A stretch of 64,000 nucleotides of DNA, taken from assembly GCF_000014805.1 (NCBI RefSeq), contig NC_008570.1, positions 1,989,001 through 2,053,000 on the forward strand, in the 5' to 3' direction. Below the pieces are notes generated by a model. That model saw only the letters and a program-made list of their open reading frames with translations. It had not been told where the DNA came from and ran no database searches. Position numbers and translations under genes: made by a program. Positions 16,719 to 28,682 of the stretch are shown here, piece after piece. Position 1 is the first letter of the stretch. Each line of letters opens with the position of its first letter. The DNA is from Aeromonas hydrophila subsp. hydrophila ATCC 7966 (GTDB taxonomy: Bacteria > Pseudomonadota > Gammaproteobacteria > Enterobacterales > Aeromonadaceae).

Positions 16719-18053
16719 ATGTCGAGTCGAAATCGGGTTATCTGGCGTGAGGGGCTCTTCATCAAGCCCCAGCACTTCCAGCAACAACAAAGACATTCGG
16801 ATTACGCGCTGCACGCTCGCCTGAGCGCGCTGTCCGATTATTTCTATGGCTTGCAGTCGCTCGCCATCAACGAGGATTACCTGGGTTTTGGTCGCATCGC
16901 CCTGGTGGGGGCCACCGGCATCCTGCCGGACGGTACCGTGTTCAACATCCCCAATGACGACGTGCTGCCGACCCCGCTGGAGGTCACCGACGCCTCGGTG
17001 GCCAACCAGAAGGTCTATCTGGCCCTGCCGCTCTCGGTGAGCGGCGTCAATGAGGTGGGGCAGGGCGGTCAGGTGGCTACCCGGTTGCAGGCCCATCGCC
17101 ACGACGTGCGCGATCTGCACAGCGAAGGGGGGGACGTGGTTTCCCTCGAAGTGGGGCGGGTCAGCCTGCGGCTGATGCTGGAGCGCGAGGATCGCAGCGC
17201 CTATGCGTCGCTCGCCATCGCCCGCATTCTGGACAAGCGTCCGGACGGCGGCCTGGTGCTGGATCCCAACTTCATGCCCTGCAGCATCAGCGTCTCCGCC
17301 ATCCCGACCCTCAAGCGCTTCCTCGGTGAGTCGGCCGGGTTGGTCGCCGAGCGGGCTCGTAGCCTCTCCCAGCGCATCGCCGCGCCGGGTCAGCAGGGGG
17401 TGGCCGATGTGGCCGAGTTCATGATGCTGCAGCTGCTCAACCGGGCCCAGCCCCAGCTTTCCCATCTGGCGCGCCTTGGCACCCTGCACCCCGAGCGGCT
17501 GCACGAGGCGCTGGTGCAGCTCTGCGGCGAGCTGATGACCTTTACCGACGAGTCCCGCCTGCCGCCCGAGTTCTCTGCTTACCGTCACGACGATCAGCAG
17601 GTGAGCTTCGAGCCGGTGATGCTGGCCCTGCGCCAGGCGCTCAGCACCGTGCTGTCGCCGCGCGCCGTCTCCATCCAGCTGCGCAAGCACCAGTACGGCA
17701 TTATGGTGGCCATGGTCAACGAGAGCGAGCTGATGCAGAGCGCCGACTTCGTATTGGCGGTGCGTGCCCGCATGCCGCAGGAGCAGCTGCGCAAGCAGTT
17801 GCTGCAGCAGACCAAGGTGGCCTCCAGCGACAAGATCCGCGAGCTCATCAGCCTGCAGCTGCCCGGCATTCCGCTGCTGCCGCTGCCGGTGGCGCCGCGG
17901 CAGCTGCCCTATCACGCCGGTTACAGCTACTTCCAGCTCGACCGGCAGAGCCCGGCCTGGCAGATGCTGGCGGTGGGCAACACCCTTGCCTTCCACATCG
18001 CCGGCGACTTCCCCGAGCTCGACATGCAGCTCTGGGCCATTCGCAGCCAGTGA
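16719..18053 (+). CDS. tssK: TssK/VasE, baseplate-membrane complex connector
   Basis: 444 residues with the diagnostic start (VIWREGLFIKPQHFQQQQRH) and the FxxY/GLQSLAINEDYLGFGRIAL region. The C-terminal receptor-like domain LPYHAGYSYFQLDRQSPAW is intact. Trimeric TssK links the TssFGE wedge to TssL/TssM. It begins 2 bp after tssJ. Confidence 0.98.
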   Translation: MSSRNRVIWREGLFIKPQHFQQQQRHSDYALHARLSALSDYFYGLQSLAINEDYLGFGRIALVGATGILPDGTVFNIPNDDVLPTPLEVTDASVANQKVYLALPLSVSGVNEVGQGGQVATRLQAHRHDVRDLHSEGGDVVSLEVGRVSLRLMLEREDRSAYASLAIARILDKRPDGGLVLDPNFMPCSISVSAIPTLKRFLGESAGLVAERARSLSQRIAAPGQQGVADVAEFMMLQLLNRAQPQLSHLARLGTLHPERLHEALVQLCGELMTFTDESRLPPEFSAYRHDDQQVSFEPVMLALRQALSTVLSPRAVSIQLRKHQYGIMVAMVNESELMQSADFVLAVRARMPQEQLRKQLLQQTKVASSDKIRELISLQLPGIPLLPLPVAPRQLPYHAGYSYFQLDRQSPAWQMLAVGNTLAFHIAGDFPELDMQLWAIRSQ

Positions 18054-18075
18054 TCGCACCAAGGAATAAGCAGAG

Positions 18076-18855
18076 ATGACCACGGACATTATCAAGAACG
18101 AGCAACTCAGCGATCTGCTGTTCGATCATGCCGAGCAGCTGGACATGGATTCGGATTACTGGTTCCGCCTGCGCGGCCAGAGCATCAACCCGATGATCGA
18201 TGCGGTGACCCCCTTGCTGGGGCTGGTGCAGCGGGTGCGCCTGCTGTCGCGCTACGACCGGGTGCCCGAGCTTTATCAGCGGGTGGTGACCGAGATCCAG
18301 GCCATCGAACAGGAGCTGATGGCCCAGGGCTACGAGAACGGGGTGGTGCTGTCGTTTCGCTACATCCTCTGCACCTTCATCGACGAGGCCGTGATGGGCC
18401 GCGACTGGGGCAGTCAAAGCGAATGGTCCGAGCACTCCCTGCTGACCCGCTTTCACAACGAGACCTGGGGCGGCGAGAAGGTGTTCGTGCTGCTGGCCCG
18501 CCTGCAGGAAGACCCGGTGCGTTATCGCGACATTCTGGAGTTCATCTACCTCTGTCTGTGCCTCGGTTTCGAGGGGCGTTACAAGGTGATGAGCAAGGGA
18601 CAAGGGGAGTTCGAGCGCATCGTGCGCCAGCTGCACAAGCAGTTGGCCCCCGAGGCCGGCGGCGAGGCGCCCAGCGTGTTTCACCTCGATCTGGGTCAGC
18701 AGGCCTCCCGCTATCAGCTGCGCAAGCAGGTATCCCTGCGCAGCCTGTTCATGGGCGGCGCGCTGATCCTGGCGCTGATCTTTGGCCTCTATCACCACCA
18801 ACTCAATAACCAGACCCAGGACGTGCTGCGTCAACTGGGCGAATTATTAAAATAA
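18076..18855 (+). CDS. tssL: TssL/VasF, inner-membrane protein (DotU/IcmH family)
   Basis: 259 residues. The cytoplasmic hook-like domain (about 20-195) carries the family motif YILCTFIDEAVMGRDWG and FEGRYKVMSKGQGEFE. One transmembrane helix follows near the C-terminus (LFMGGALILALIFGLY). There is no OmpA-type peptidoglycan-binding extension, so anchoring to the wall must come from another protein. It is a classic short TssL. Confidence 0.96.
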   Translation: MTTDIIKNEQLSDLLFDHAEQLDMDSDYWFRLRGQSINPMIDAVTPLLGLVQRVRLLSRYDRVPELYQRVVTEIQAIEQELMAQGYENGVVLSFRYILCTFIDEAVMGRDWGSQSEWSEHSLLTRFHNETWGGEKVFVLLARLQEDPVRYRDILEFIYLCLCLGFEGRYKVMSKGQGEFERIVRQLHKQLAPEAGGEAPSVFHLDLGQQASRYQLRKQVSLRSLFMGGALILALIFGLYHHQLNNQTQDVLRQLGELLK

Positions 18856-18875
18856 ATACTTAAGGAGAGCACGCC

Positions 18876-21518
18876 TTGATTCGTATAGAGCTACCGGTAC
18901 TGGTGGAAAGACTCAACCCCATCTGCCGTCACATGCTGGAAGAGGCTGCGGCCCTCTGCGTTAATCACCAGGGAGCCGAGATCCGCATCGAGCATTTGCT
19001 CCTGAAGATGCTGGAGACCCCGCTGAGCGATGTGCGCCAGATCCTGAAGGTGGCCGAGGTGGAGGTGGAAGAGCTCAAGACCCTGCTGCAACCGTCCGCT
19101 GCCGACAGCAGCTATGGCCAGGGTTACCCTTCCTTCTCGCCCATGCTGGTGGAGTGGCTGCAAGACAGCTGGCTGCTCGCCTCTGCCGAGCTGCAACATG
19201 CCCAGCTGCGCAGCGGTGTCATGCTGCTGGTGCTGCTGATGACCCCCCAGCGCTACCTGCCGGGTTCGGTGACCCGCCTGCTTGCCAAGGTCAATCGCGA
19301 GCTGCTGCGCCAGCAGTTTGACGAGTGGGTCAAGGAGTCCGCCGAGACGCAAGTGACCAACGCCCCCGGCGGCAAGACGGCCCAGACCGCCCTGCCAGCC
19401 GATGCCAGCCTGCTGGCTCGCTTTACCGTCAACGTGACCGAGCAGGCCCGCCAGGGCAGCCTGGATCCCGTGCTCTGCCGGGATCACGAAATCGACCTGA
19501 TGATCGACATCCTCTCCCGTCGTCGCAAGAACAACCCCATAGTCGTGGGGGAGGCCGGGGTCGGCAAGAGCGCCCTGATCGAGGGGCTGGCCCTGCGCAT
19601 GGTGGCGGGTCAGGTGCCCGAGAAGCTGCGCGGGGTCGAGCTGATGACCCTGGATCTGGGTGCCATACAGGCCGGCGCCTCGGTCAAGGGGGAGTTCGAG
19701 AAGCGCTTCAAGGGGGTGATGCAGGAGGTCAAGGACGCCGTGCAACCTGTCATCCTGTTCATCGACGAGGCGCACACCCTGATCGGGGCCGGCAACCAGG
19801 CCGGCGGACTGGATGTTTCCAACCTCATCAAGCCGGCGCTGGCCCGGGGCGAGCTGCGCACCATCGCTGCCACCACCTGGGGCGAGTACAAGAAATACGT
19901 GGAGAAAGACGCGGCCTTGTCGCGCCGCTTCCAGCTGGTGAAAGTGGGTGAGCCCGATGCCGACGAGGCCACGGTGATCCTGCGCGGCCTGCGCAGCATC
20001 TACGAGAAGGCCCACGGGGTGCTGATCGACGAGGAGGCGTTGCAGGCCGCTGCCCAGCTCTCCGCCCGCTACATCTCCGGCCGTCAGCTGCCGGACAAGG
20101 CGATCGACGTGCTCGATACCGCCTGTGCCCGGGTGGCCATCAACCTCACCACCCCGCCGCGCGCGGTCAGCCACCTGCAAAACGCGCTGCGCCAGCGCGA
20201 GCTGGAGATCCGCCAGCTGGAGCGCCAGAGCCTGATAGGTCTCGGTGACAACGCAGAGCGCCTGGCCGAGTTGCAGGCGGCCCAGCAGGCTTGCCGTGAA
20301 GAACTGGCCGAGCAGGAGGCCCGGTGGCAGCAGCAGCAGGGGCTGGTACACCAGATTGTCGAGCTGCGCGCAGCCCTGCTGGCCGATCAGCAGGATGAGA
20401 TGCTGGCCAGAGAGGCGCTGGATCTGGCCGATGCGCCGCTCGATCCGCAAGCCGCTGCCGAGCAGCTGGCCATCCTCGAGCGCGAGCTGGCCGAACTGCA
20501 GCAAGGAGAAGTGCTGGTCTCCGCCCACGTCGACAAGACCCAGATTGCCGCCGTCATCGCCGAGTGGACCGGGGTGCCCCTCAATCGTATCTCGCAAGGG
20601 GAGCTCGATGTGGTGACCCGTCTGCCGGAATACCTCGGCGAGCTCATCAAGGGGCAGGATGTGGCGGTGGCTCACCTGCACAAGCACTTGTTGACCGCCC
20701 GCGCGGACCTGCGTCGTCCCGGCCGGCCGCTCGGCGCCTTCCTGCTGGTGGGACCGAGCGGGGTCGGCAAGACCGAAACCGTGCTGCAGATCGCCGAGCT
20801 GATGTTCGGTGGCCGCCAGTATCTGACCACCATCAACATGTCCGAGTATCAGGAGAAGCACACCGTCTCGCGCCTGATCGGCTCGCCGCCCGGCTACGTC
20901 GGTTTTGGCGAGGGGGGCGTGCTGACCGAGGCCATTCGGCAGAAACCTTACTCCGTGGTGCTGCTGGATGAGGTGGAGAAGGCCCACCCGGACGTGCTCA
21001 ACCTCTTCTATCAGGCGTTTGACAAGGGCGAGCTGGCGGACGGGGAAGGGCGTATCATCGACTGCAAGAACGTGGTCTTCTTCCTCACCTCCAACCTCGG
21101 TTTCCAGACCATCGTGGATCACGCCGAGCAGCCCGACGTGCTGCTGGACGCCCTCTATCCGGAGCTCGCCGCCTTCTTCAAGCCGGCGCTGCTGGCGCGC
21201 ATGGAGGTGATCCCCTATCTGCCGCTCGGTCACGATACCCTGGTACAGATCGTGGGCGGCAAGCTCAACCGGCTGGTCAAGCTGCTCAAGGAGCGCTTTG
21301 GCGCCGAGGTGGTGCTGGACGACGAGGTGGCCGAGGAGATCCTGCTGCGGGCCAATCGCAGCGAGAACGGTGCCCGCATGCTCGAATCCGTCATCGACGG
21401 TGCCCTGCTGCCGCCTGTTTCCCTGCAACTGCTGCAGCGCCTCTCGGCCGGTGAACCCATCAAGCGCGTCCACTTTTCCGTGGCCGATCACCAGTTTGTG
21501 GCCGAGGTGGGGGCTTGA
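18876..21518 (+). CDS. tssH: TssH/ClpV sheath-recycling AAA+ ATPase
   Basis: 880 residues, with an N-terminal Clp-N domain (about 1-150) that binds the contracted sheath and two AAA+ modules. Walker A1 is GEAGVGKS and Walker A2 is GPSGVGKT. Walker B is ILFIDEAH and [12 protein letters not shown]. The middle coiled domain lies at about 420-540. ClpV disassembles contracted TssB/C. The start is a TTG at 18876 with AAGGAGAG 8 bp upstream. It is a paralogue of ClpA at 40151. Confidence 0.97.
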   Translation: MIRIELPVLVERLNPICRHMLEEAAALCVNHQGAEIRIEHLLLKMLETPLSDVRQILKVAEVEVEELKTLLQPSAADSSYGQGYPSFSPMLVEWLQDSWLLASAELQHAQLRSGVMLLVLLMTPQRYLPGSVTRLLAKVNRELLRQQFDEWVKESAETQVTNAPGGKTAQTALPADASLLARFTVNVTEQARQGSLDPVLCRDHEIDLMIDILSRRRKNNPIVVGEAGVGKSALIEGLALRMVAGQVPEKLRGVELMTLDLGAIQAGASVKGEFEKRFKGVMQEVKDAVQPVILFIDEAHTLIGAGNQAGGLDVSNLIKPALARGELRTIAATTWGEYKKYVEKDAALSRRFQLVKVGEPDADEATVILRGLRSIYEKAHGVLIDEEALQAAAQLSARYISGRQLPDKAIDVLDTACARVAINLTTPPRAVSHLQNALRQRELEIRQLERQSLIGLGDNAERLAELQAAQQACREELAEQEARWQQQQGLVHQIVELRAALLADQQDEMLAREALDLADAPLDPQAAAEQLAILERELAELQQGEVLVSAHVDKTQIAAVIAEWTGVPLNRISQGELDVVTRLPEYLGELIKGQDVAVAHLHKHLLTARADLRRPGRPLGAFLLVGPSGVGKTETVLQIAELMFGGRQYLTTINMSEYQEKHTVSRLIGSPPGYVGFGEGGVLTEAIRQKPYSVVLLDEVEKAHPDVLNLFYQAFDKGELADGEGRIIDCKNVVFFLTSNLGFQTIVDHAEQPDVLLDALYPELAAFFKPALLARMEVIPYLPLGHDTLVQIVGGKLNRLVKLLKERFGAEVVLDDEVAEEILLRANRSENGARMLESVIDGALLPPVSLQLLQRLSAGEPIKRVHFSVADHQFVAEVGA

Positions 21519-21520
21519 GT

Positions 21521-23058
<1,538 letters not shown>

Positions 23059-23059
<1 letters not shown>

Positions 23060-23664
23060 TGAGCATCCTCGGCTTGTTACCGCTGCTGCTGGCCACCAGT
23101 GCGGCCGAGGTCCCGTTGGACATGGCGCGCTGGCAGGCCTGCCGGCAGGAACCCTCGCCGCTGGTACGGCTCGCCTGCTACGACGCCATCGGCAATGGCG
23201 CAGCCAGTGCCGCCGAAGGGGCCGCCCCCAAGTCGGCGGCCTGGCAGGCCATCTGGGCCCAGGAGCAGGCTCGCACGCCAGCGAGCGCGCCCTTCCTGTT
23301 GCAGAGCAACGCCGGCAGTGGCAGTGAAACCCTCACCCGCCCGGCACTGCGCGGGGCGACCCTGGCCATCGGCTGCGTCGACAGCATCACCCATATCCGG
23401 CTGCGGCTGGACAGCCCCTGGAGCGGCGAGAAAGTGCAGGTCGAGCTGGATGGTCAACCGAGTGCCGGCTCCCAGAGCTGGTTTATCCGGGATCAGGGGC
23501 TGTTGCTGGAATATGGCCGTGGCCTGCCCGCCATCGAGGAGCTCAAGCGCTGGCAGGGCCATCGCGAGCTGCAGGTGCGGGCCGACAACGGCGCCCTCTT
23601 GCGGGTCGACCTGAGCGGCCTGAAAGAGGCGCTGACACCGCTGCGTCAGCAGTGCCGCTGGTAG
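23059..23664 (+). CDS. vasI: VasI, T6SS-associated protein (VCA0118 family)
   Basis: 201 residues from an ATG that overlaps the vasH stop (TGATG). An N-terminal hydrophobic stretch (ILGLLPLLLATSAAEV) probably acts as a signal peptide. The family hallmarks are WQACRQEPSPLVRLACYDAI near the start, and IRLRLDSPWSGEKVQVELDG, WFIRDQGLLLEYGRGLPAI and a terminal cysteine (RQQCRW). A periplasmic role is likely; the biochemical function is not established from sequence. Confidence 0.88.
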
Positions 23665-23672
23665 GAGGGGCG

Positions 23673-25109
23673 ATGAGCTATCAACACCCCTGGTGTGCAC
23701 GCCTGCTCACCAGCCTGCCGGATGAACAGATAAGAGGCGCCGTGCTGGCCGACGAGCCGCGCTGGGACTATGTGGAGACCGAGCTGGTCAAGCTGGGATC
23801 CCTCGCTCACAGCCAGGTCGATCTCAATGCGGTGGCCGAGGCCTGCCTCGGTTTGCTGGAGAGTCGCACCAAGGACATGCGGGTGCTGGCCCAGTTGCTG
23901 CGCTGCCTGCAGCACCCTGCCAAGGCGACCCCGCTGGGGGCGGCGATCAGCCTGCTGGAGGCCTGGATCCAGGCTTACTGGCTGCTGGCCTGGCCCGGCA
24001 ATGCCAGCCAGAAACAGCGGCTGATGGTGCAGATCGTCAAGCGCTTCGAAGGGGCCCTGCCGCGCATTTGCGAGAGCGCTTCGGCGGCCGAGCTGGCCCA
24101 GCTGCTGGCCCAGGCCGAGCAGCTGGAGCGGGTCTGGCTGGCGCAGTGTCCCGACAAGGGGGAGCTGCTCGACCCGCTGGTGATGGGGCTGAAGCGGGCC
24201 CAGCGCCAGCAGCTGGCACAGGCCGAGGCCAATGCCGCCGGGCAGCCCCAGAGCAGCGGCGCGGCGGCTGCGGGCTCCCCGGCCTCGGTGGCGTCGACCG
24301 CCAGTTGTGCCGGCGCCATGGTACTCAGCGGCAGTGCTGGCGTCGACGTCGACAGTTCCAACGATCGTGCCTGGCGTCAGACCCAGCTCAAGGTGGCGGA
24401 GCTCCTCATCGAGCGTCAGCCCGAGGTGGCGGTAGGCTATCGGCTGCGTCGTCACGCCGTCTGGGCCGGGATCACGGCGGTCCCCATGAGCGGGGCGGGC
24501 AATAAAACCCCGCTGGCGCCCATGTCGGCGGACATGGTGGACGAGTACCGTGCCGCCATGAACGCCCCTGATCAGGGGCTCTGGCAGCGCATCGAACAGA
24601 GCCTGACCCTGGCACCCTACTGGTTCGAGGGGCACAGGCTTTCGGCCGAGGTGGCCGAGAAACTCGGCTTTGGGGCGGTGGCCCAGGCGATCGCCGAGGA
24701 GCTCGGGACTTTTCTGCAGCGCCTGCCGGCCCTGCGGGAACTCGCCTTCAGCGACGGCTCGCCGTTTCTCTCCCCCGAGTGCAGCCGCTGGCTGCAACCG
24801 GCCAAGGGCGGCAGTGCGGGCATTGGCGAGGCGGGGCTGGCCGAGGAGGTCGCCCAGCGCCACGGCGAGCAGGGGATCGCGGCGGCGCTCGCCCTGCTTG
24901 ATGAGCGGATTGCGCAGTTGAAAGAGCCAAGAGATCGCTTCCACGCCTTGCTGGTGCAGGCGGAGCTGTTGGCGCAGGAAGGCATGGAGGCGCTTGCGCG
25001 CCAGCACTATCAACACTTGTGGCAAGAGGCCAGTCGCCTCGGGTTGTCGCACTGGGAGCCCGGGCTGGTCAACCGCCTGGAGAGCCTGGCGGCGCCGTTG
25101 TCGAAATGA
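23673..25109 (+). CDS. tssA: TssA-like protein VasJ
   Basis: 478 residues from the ATG at 23673, which has AGGAGGGG 4 bp upstream. An ImpA_N domain (about 10-110; WCARLLTSLPDEQIRGAVLADEPRWDYVETEL, RTKDMRVLAQLLRCL) is followed by an Ala/Ser-rich linker (about 195-240) and a VasJ-type C-terminal domain. TssA proteins prime and cap sheath polymerisation. A second ImpA_N protein, VasL, is encoded at 28683. Confidence 0.92.
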   Translation: MSYQHPWCARLLTSLPDEQIRGAVLADEPRWDYVETELVKLGSLAHSQVDLNAVAEACLGLLESRTKDMRVLAQLLRCLQHPAKATPLGAAISLLEAWIQAYWLLAWPGNASQKQRLMVQIVKRFEGALPRICESASAAELAQLLAQAEQLERVWLAQCPDKGELLDPLVMGLKRAQRQQLAQAEANAAGQPQSSGAAAAGSPASVASTASCAGAMVLSGSAGVDVDSSNDRAWRQTQLKVAELLIERQPEVAVGYRLRRHAVWAGITAVPMSGAGNKTPLAPMSADMVDEYRAAMNAPDQGLWQRIEQSLTLAPYWFEGHRLSAEVAEKLGFGAVAQAIAEELGTFLQRLPALRELAFSDGSPFLSPECSRWLQPAKGGSAGIGEAGLAEEVAQRHGEQGIAAALALLDERIAQLKEPRDRFHALLVQAELLAQEGMEALARQHYQHLWQEASRLGLSHWEPGLVNRLESLAAPLSK

Positions 25110-25150
25110 ATGCCGAAATGAGTCATTGAGTCGGAGTTGGATCACATTTT

Positions 25151-28100
25151 ATGTTCAAAACCATTTTTACTTTTCTGCGGCAACAGCTGCCGAAATTGAA
25201 ACCCTCCTGGCCCCTGCTCGGTGCTGTGCTCTGGGTGCTGGCTCTCATCCTGGTGTGGTGGCTGGGCCCTCGTCTCGAGGTGCGCGGCGCCAAACCGTTC
25301 GAGCCGTTGTGGGGGCGGGTGGTGTTCACCCTGCTCTGGCTCTGGTTGCTGCTGGGAGTGGTCTCCTGGCGGGTGTGGCGCAAGATGCAACAGCTCAAGG
25401 CCGAACGCCAGCACGAGGTGGTGCTGGAGCAGGACCCGGTCAAGGGGCTCATCGACAGGCAGGCGCTGTTCCTCGATCGCTGGCTGCAGGCGTTGAATAC
25501 CCATCTGGGCAAGGGGGCGCTCTACGCCATGCCCTGGTATCTGGTGCTGGGGCTGCCCGGCAGCGGCAAGAGCAGCCTCATTCACCGCGCCAACCCGGCC
25601 AACAAGCTCAACCCGAGACTCGATACCGAACTGCGCGACGTGGCGCAGGATCAGCTGGTGGATTGCTGGCTGGGGGAACAGGCGGTGATGCTGGATCCCG
25701 CCGGGGTGCTGCTCTCCCAGAGCGAAGCCGAACTGGATCCGCAGGCCCGCAAGCATGAGCGGCTCTGGCTGCACCTGCTTGGCTGGCTCAATGAACACCG
25801 CCGCCGCCAGCCCCTCAACGGCCTGGTGCTGACCGTGGATCTGGCCTGGCTCTCCCACGCCAGCGTGGCCGAGCGCAAGGCCTATGCCCAGCTGATGCGC
25901 TCGCGCCTGCAGGAGGTGTCGGCCACCATGAATACCCGGTTGCCGCTCTATGTCACCTTCACCAAGCTCGATCTGCTGCGCGGCTTTGACGTTATCTACC
26001 AGCAGCTCGACAAGGAGGCCCGGGATGCCGTGCTGGGGGTGACCTTCAAGCCAGGCGCCGACTGGCAGCAGGATCTGGCCCTGTTCTGGGATCAGTGGGT
26101 GGACAACCTCAACCAGAATCTGCCCGAACTGATGCTGAGCCGGCTCGATGCCGCCCAGCGCAACGCGCTGTTCTCGTTCGTGCGCCAGCTGGCGGGCCTC
26201 AAGGATTACGTGACCAGCCTGCTGGCCGAGACCCTGGCCATCGAGGAGAGCAAGCCGCTGCTGGTGCGCGGGGTTTATGTCAGCTCCGTCTATCAGCAAG
26301 GGGTGCCGTTCGATGCGTTTGCCCAGGCGGCCTCCCGCCGCTACAACTTGCCAGAGCCCATCCACTCGGCCCTGCGTGGGGAGTCCAACACCTACTTCGT
26401 GCGCCAGCTGTTCTCCTCCATCATCTTCCCGGAGGCCCATCTGGCCGGCGAAAACCGGCTGCACACCCTCTATCGCCGGCGCCGCATGGCCATCGGCCTC
26501 AGCTGCCTGTCGCTCTTCTCGGCCGCCCTCATCGGTGGCTGGCACTACTTCTACCGGGTCAACGAGGAGGCGGGCCGCAACGTATTGACCAAGGCTCAGG
26601 CCTTCATGGAGACCAACGAGGTGGCCGACGCCCACGCCTTCGGCGTGAGCCAGCTGCCGCGCCTCAATCTTATTCGCGAGGCGACCCTCTCCTTTGGCAA
26701 CTACCGCGAGCGGATGCCGCTGGTGGCGGATCTCGGCCTCTACCAAGGGGACGAGATTGGTCCTTATGTGGAGGGCTCCTACCTGCAACTGCTGAGCCTG
26801 CGTTTCCTGCCGGCCCAGATGCAGGGATTGCTGGCGGATCTCAACCAGGCGCCTGCCGGCAGCGAGGAGAAGCTCGCCATCCTGCGGGTGATGCGGATGC
26901 TGGACGATGCGTCCGGTCGCAACAAGGAGCTGGTGGCGCAGTACATGGCGAGCCGTTGGCAGAAGGCCTTCCCGGGGCAGGGGGCGGTACAGGAGCAGCT
27001 GATGGGGCACCTGGACTATGCCCTCGACCACACCAACTGGTATGGCGCCAGGGCCGAGCGGGATCAGGCCGCCATCACCGCCTTCGTGCCGTTCAAGGAG
27101 CCGGTCTACGGTGCCCAGCGCGAGCTCGGCAAGCTGCCCATGTATCAGCGGGTCTACCAGAACCTGGTGGTGAAGGCGGGCGATGTATTGCCGCCGGATC
27201 TCAACGTCCGTGACGAGGTGGGCCCCACCTTTGACACCGTGTTTGCCCTGCGCAGCGACAACGCCGGCCAGGTGCCGCGGCTGCTCACCTGGCCCGGTTT
27301 CAACGACTTCTTCCTGAAACAAGACAAGGCGCTCATCGATCTCACCGCGATGGATGCCTGGGTGCTGGGCCAGCGCAAGCTGAGCCAGTTGAGCGAGGCA
27401 GATCGCAAGGAGATCACCCGTCAGGTCAACGACCGTTACGTCACCGATTACGTCAACCAGTGGCAAAAACTGCTGACCAATCTGGACGTGCAGACCCTGG
27501 AGAGCCCGGAGCAGGCGCTGGACGTGCTGGCCGCCATTACTGGCAACGATCAGCCGTTCCAACGGGTACTGGCCTCGCTGGATGACAACACCCGCATTCG
27601 CAAGATCTCCGATGTGGAAGGGGACCCGGCCCAGGCCATCAGCGCCCGCATCGGTCGTCCCTTTATGGCCACTAATGGAGTATTGGCTGGACGTGGCGAG
27701 CAGGGACCGCTCATTCAGGAGGTCAACCAGAAGCTGGTGGAGCTGCAGCACTACCTGGAGCTCATCGTCAACGCCACCGAGCCGGGCCAGTCCGCCTTGA
27801 AAGCGGTGCAGCTGCGCATGACCAACAAGTACGCCGATCCGGTGTTCGCCCTGCAGCAATATGCCCGCAGTCTGCCGGCCCCGCTCGATCGCTGGGTGGG
27901 TCAGCTCTCCGAGCAGAGCTCGCGGCTGGTGATCGACCTGGCCATGTCCTCCCTCAATCAGGAGTGGCAGGACAAGGTGCTGACCCCCTTCAACAGCCAG
28001 CTGGCCGGTCGTTATCCGTTTGATCCGAGCTCGAACAAGGATGTGCCCCTCTCCGAGATGGAGCGCTTCTTTGCGCCTAACGGGACGCTGGACAGCTTCT

Positions 28101-28636
28101 ATCAGGTCAACCTCAAACCCATGGTGGAGAGCGGCCTGATGGAAGGGGAGTTCAGCTCGCCCATCCAGGCCGAGCTGGTCAAGCAGCTGGACCGTGCGGC
28201 CCGCATCCGTCAGATCTTCTTCAGCCAGCAGGGCAACCTGGAGGTGCAGTTCGCCCTCGAGCCCATCGAGCTCACCGCCAACAAGCGGCGCAGTGTGCTG
28301 AACCTGGACGGCCAGCTACTGGAATATGCCCATGGCCGTCGTACCAAGATCCCGCTGGTGTGGCCCAATACCATGCGCGACGGGGCGGAGAGCAAGATCA
28401 CTCTGGTGCCGGCCGCCCGCGAGCGCTCACCACGCAGCGAAGGCTTCGTCGGTCCCTGGGCAATGTTCCGTCTGATGGACAAGGGGGAGCTGACCCAGGT
28501 CAATGACGCCACCTTCGATGTGCGCTTCCCGGTGGATCAGGGGGCCATGACCTATCGCGTCTACACCGACAGCGCGCAAAACCCCTTCACCGGCGGCCTG
28601 TTCAGCCAGTTCAGACTGCCTGAATCCCTCTATTGA
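25151..28636 (+). CDS. tssM: TssM/VasK, inner-membrane channel core (IcmF family)
   Basis: 1161 residues. Two N-terminal transmembrane helices (about 17-70) precede a cytoplasmic GTPase-like domain with Walker A GLPGSGKSS near residue 133. A third helix (GLSCLSLFSAALIGGWHYF, about 445-465) leads into a large periplasmic part with IcmF-related and DUF1215-type C-terminal domains (VWPNTMRDGAESKITLVPA, GPWAMFRLMD). It spans the envelope with TssL and TssJ. The intact Walker motif suggests NTP binding is retained. Confidence 0.97.
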   Translation: MFKTIFTFLRQQLPKLKPSWPLLGAVLWVLALILVWWLGPRLEVRGAKPFEPLWGRVVFTLLWLWLLLGVVSWRVWRKMQQLKAERQHEVVLEQDPVKGLIDRQALFLDRWLQALNTHLGKGALYAMPWYLVLGLPGSGKSSLIHRANPANKLNPRLDTELRDVAQDQLVDCWLGEQAVMLDPAGVLLSQSEAELDPQARKHERLWLHLLGWLNEHRRRQPLNGLVLTVDLAWLSHASVAERKAYAQLMRSRLQEVSATMNTRLPLYVTFTKLDLLRGFDVIYQQLDKEARDAVLGVTFKPGADWQQDLALFWDQWVDNLNQNLPELMLSRLDAAQRNALFSFVRQLAGLKDYVTSLLAETLAIEESKPLLVRGVYVSSVYQQGVPFDAFAQAASRRYNLPEPIHSALRGESNTYFVRQLFSSIIFPEAHLAGENRLHTLYRRRRMAIGLSCLSLFSAALIGGWHYFYRVNEEAGRNVLTKAQAFMETNEVADAHAFGVSQLPRLNLIREATLSFGNYRERMPLVADLGLYQGDEIGPYVEGSYLQLLSLRFLPAQMQGLLADLNQAPAGSEEKLAILRVMRMLDDASGRNKELVAQYMASRWQKAFPGQGAVQEQLMGHLDYALDHTNWYGARAERDQAAITAFVPFKEPVYGAQRELGKLPMYQRVYQNLVVKAGDVLPPDLNVRDEVGPTFDTVFALRSDNAGQVPRLLTWPGFNDFFLKQDKALIDLTAMDAWVLGQRKLSQLSEADRKEITRQVNDRYVTDYVNQWQKLLTNLDVQTLESPEQALDVLAAITGNDQPFQRVLASLDDNTRIRKISDVEGDPAQAISARIGRPFMATNGVLAGRGEQGPLIQEVNQKLVELQHYLELIVNATEPGQSALKAVQLRMTNKYADPVFALQQYARSLPAPLDRWVGQLSEQSSRLVIDLAMSSLNQEWQDKVLTPFNSQLAGRYPFDPSSNKDVPLSEMERFFAPNGTLDSFYQVNLKPMVESGLMEGEFSSPIQAELVKQLDRAARIRQIFFSQQGNLEVQFALEPIELTANKRRSVLNLDGQLLEYAHGRRTKIPLVWPNTMRDGAESKITLVPAARERSPRSEGFVGPWAMFRLMDKGELTQVNDATFDVRFPVDQGAMTYRVYTDSAQNPFTGGLFSQFRLPESLY

Positions 28637-28643
28637 TCGCGTC

Positions 28644-28664
28644 GGGGGCACGTAGTGCCCCCTT
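28644..28664 (+). terminator. Hairpin between tssM and vasL
   Basis: GGGGGCAC (28644-28651) and GTGCCCCC (28655-28662) with a 3-nt loop, followed only by TTCC. A weak or attenuating terminator, or an mRNA-stabilising stem, inside the operon. Confidence 0.5.
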
Positions 28665-28682
28665 CCTGCGTTGGAAGTTCAT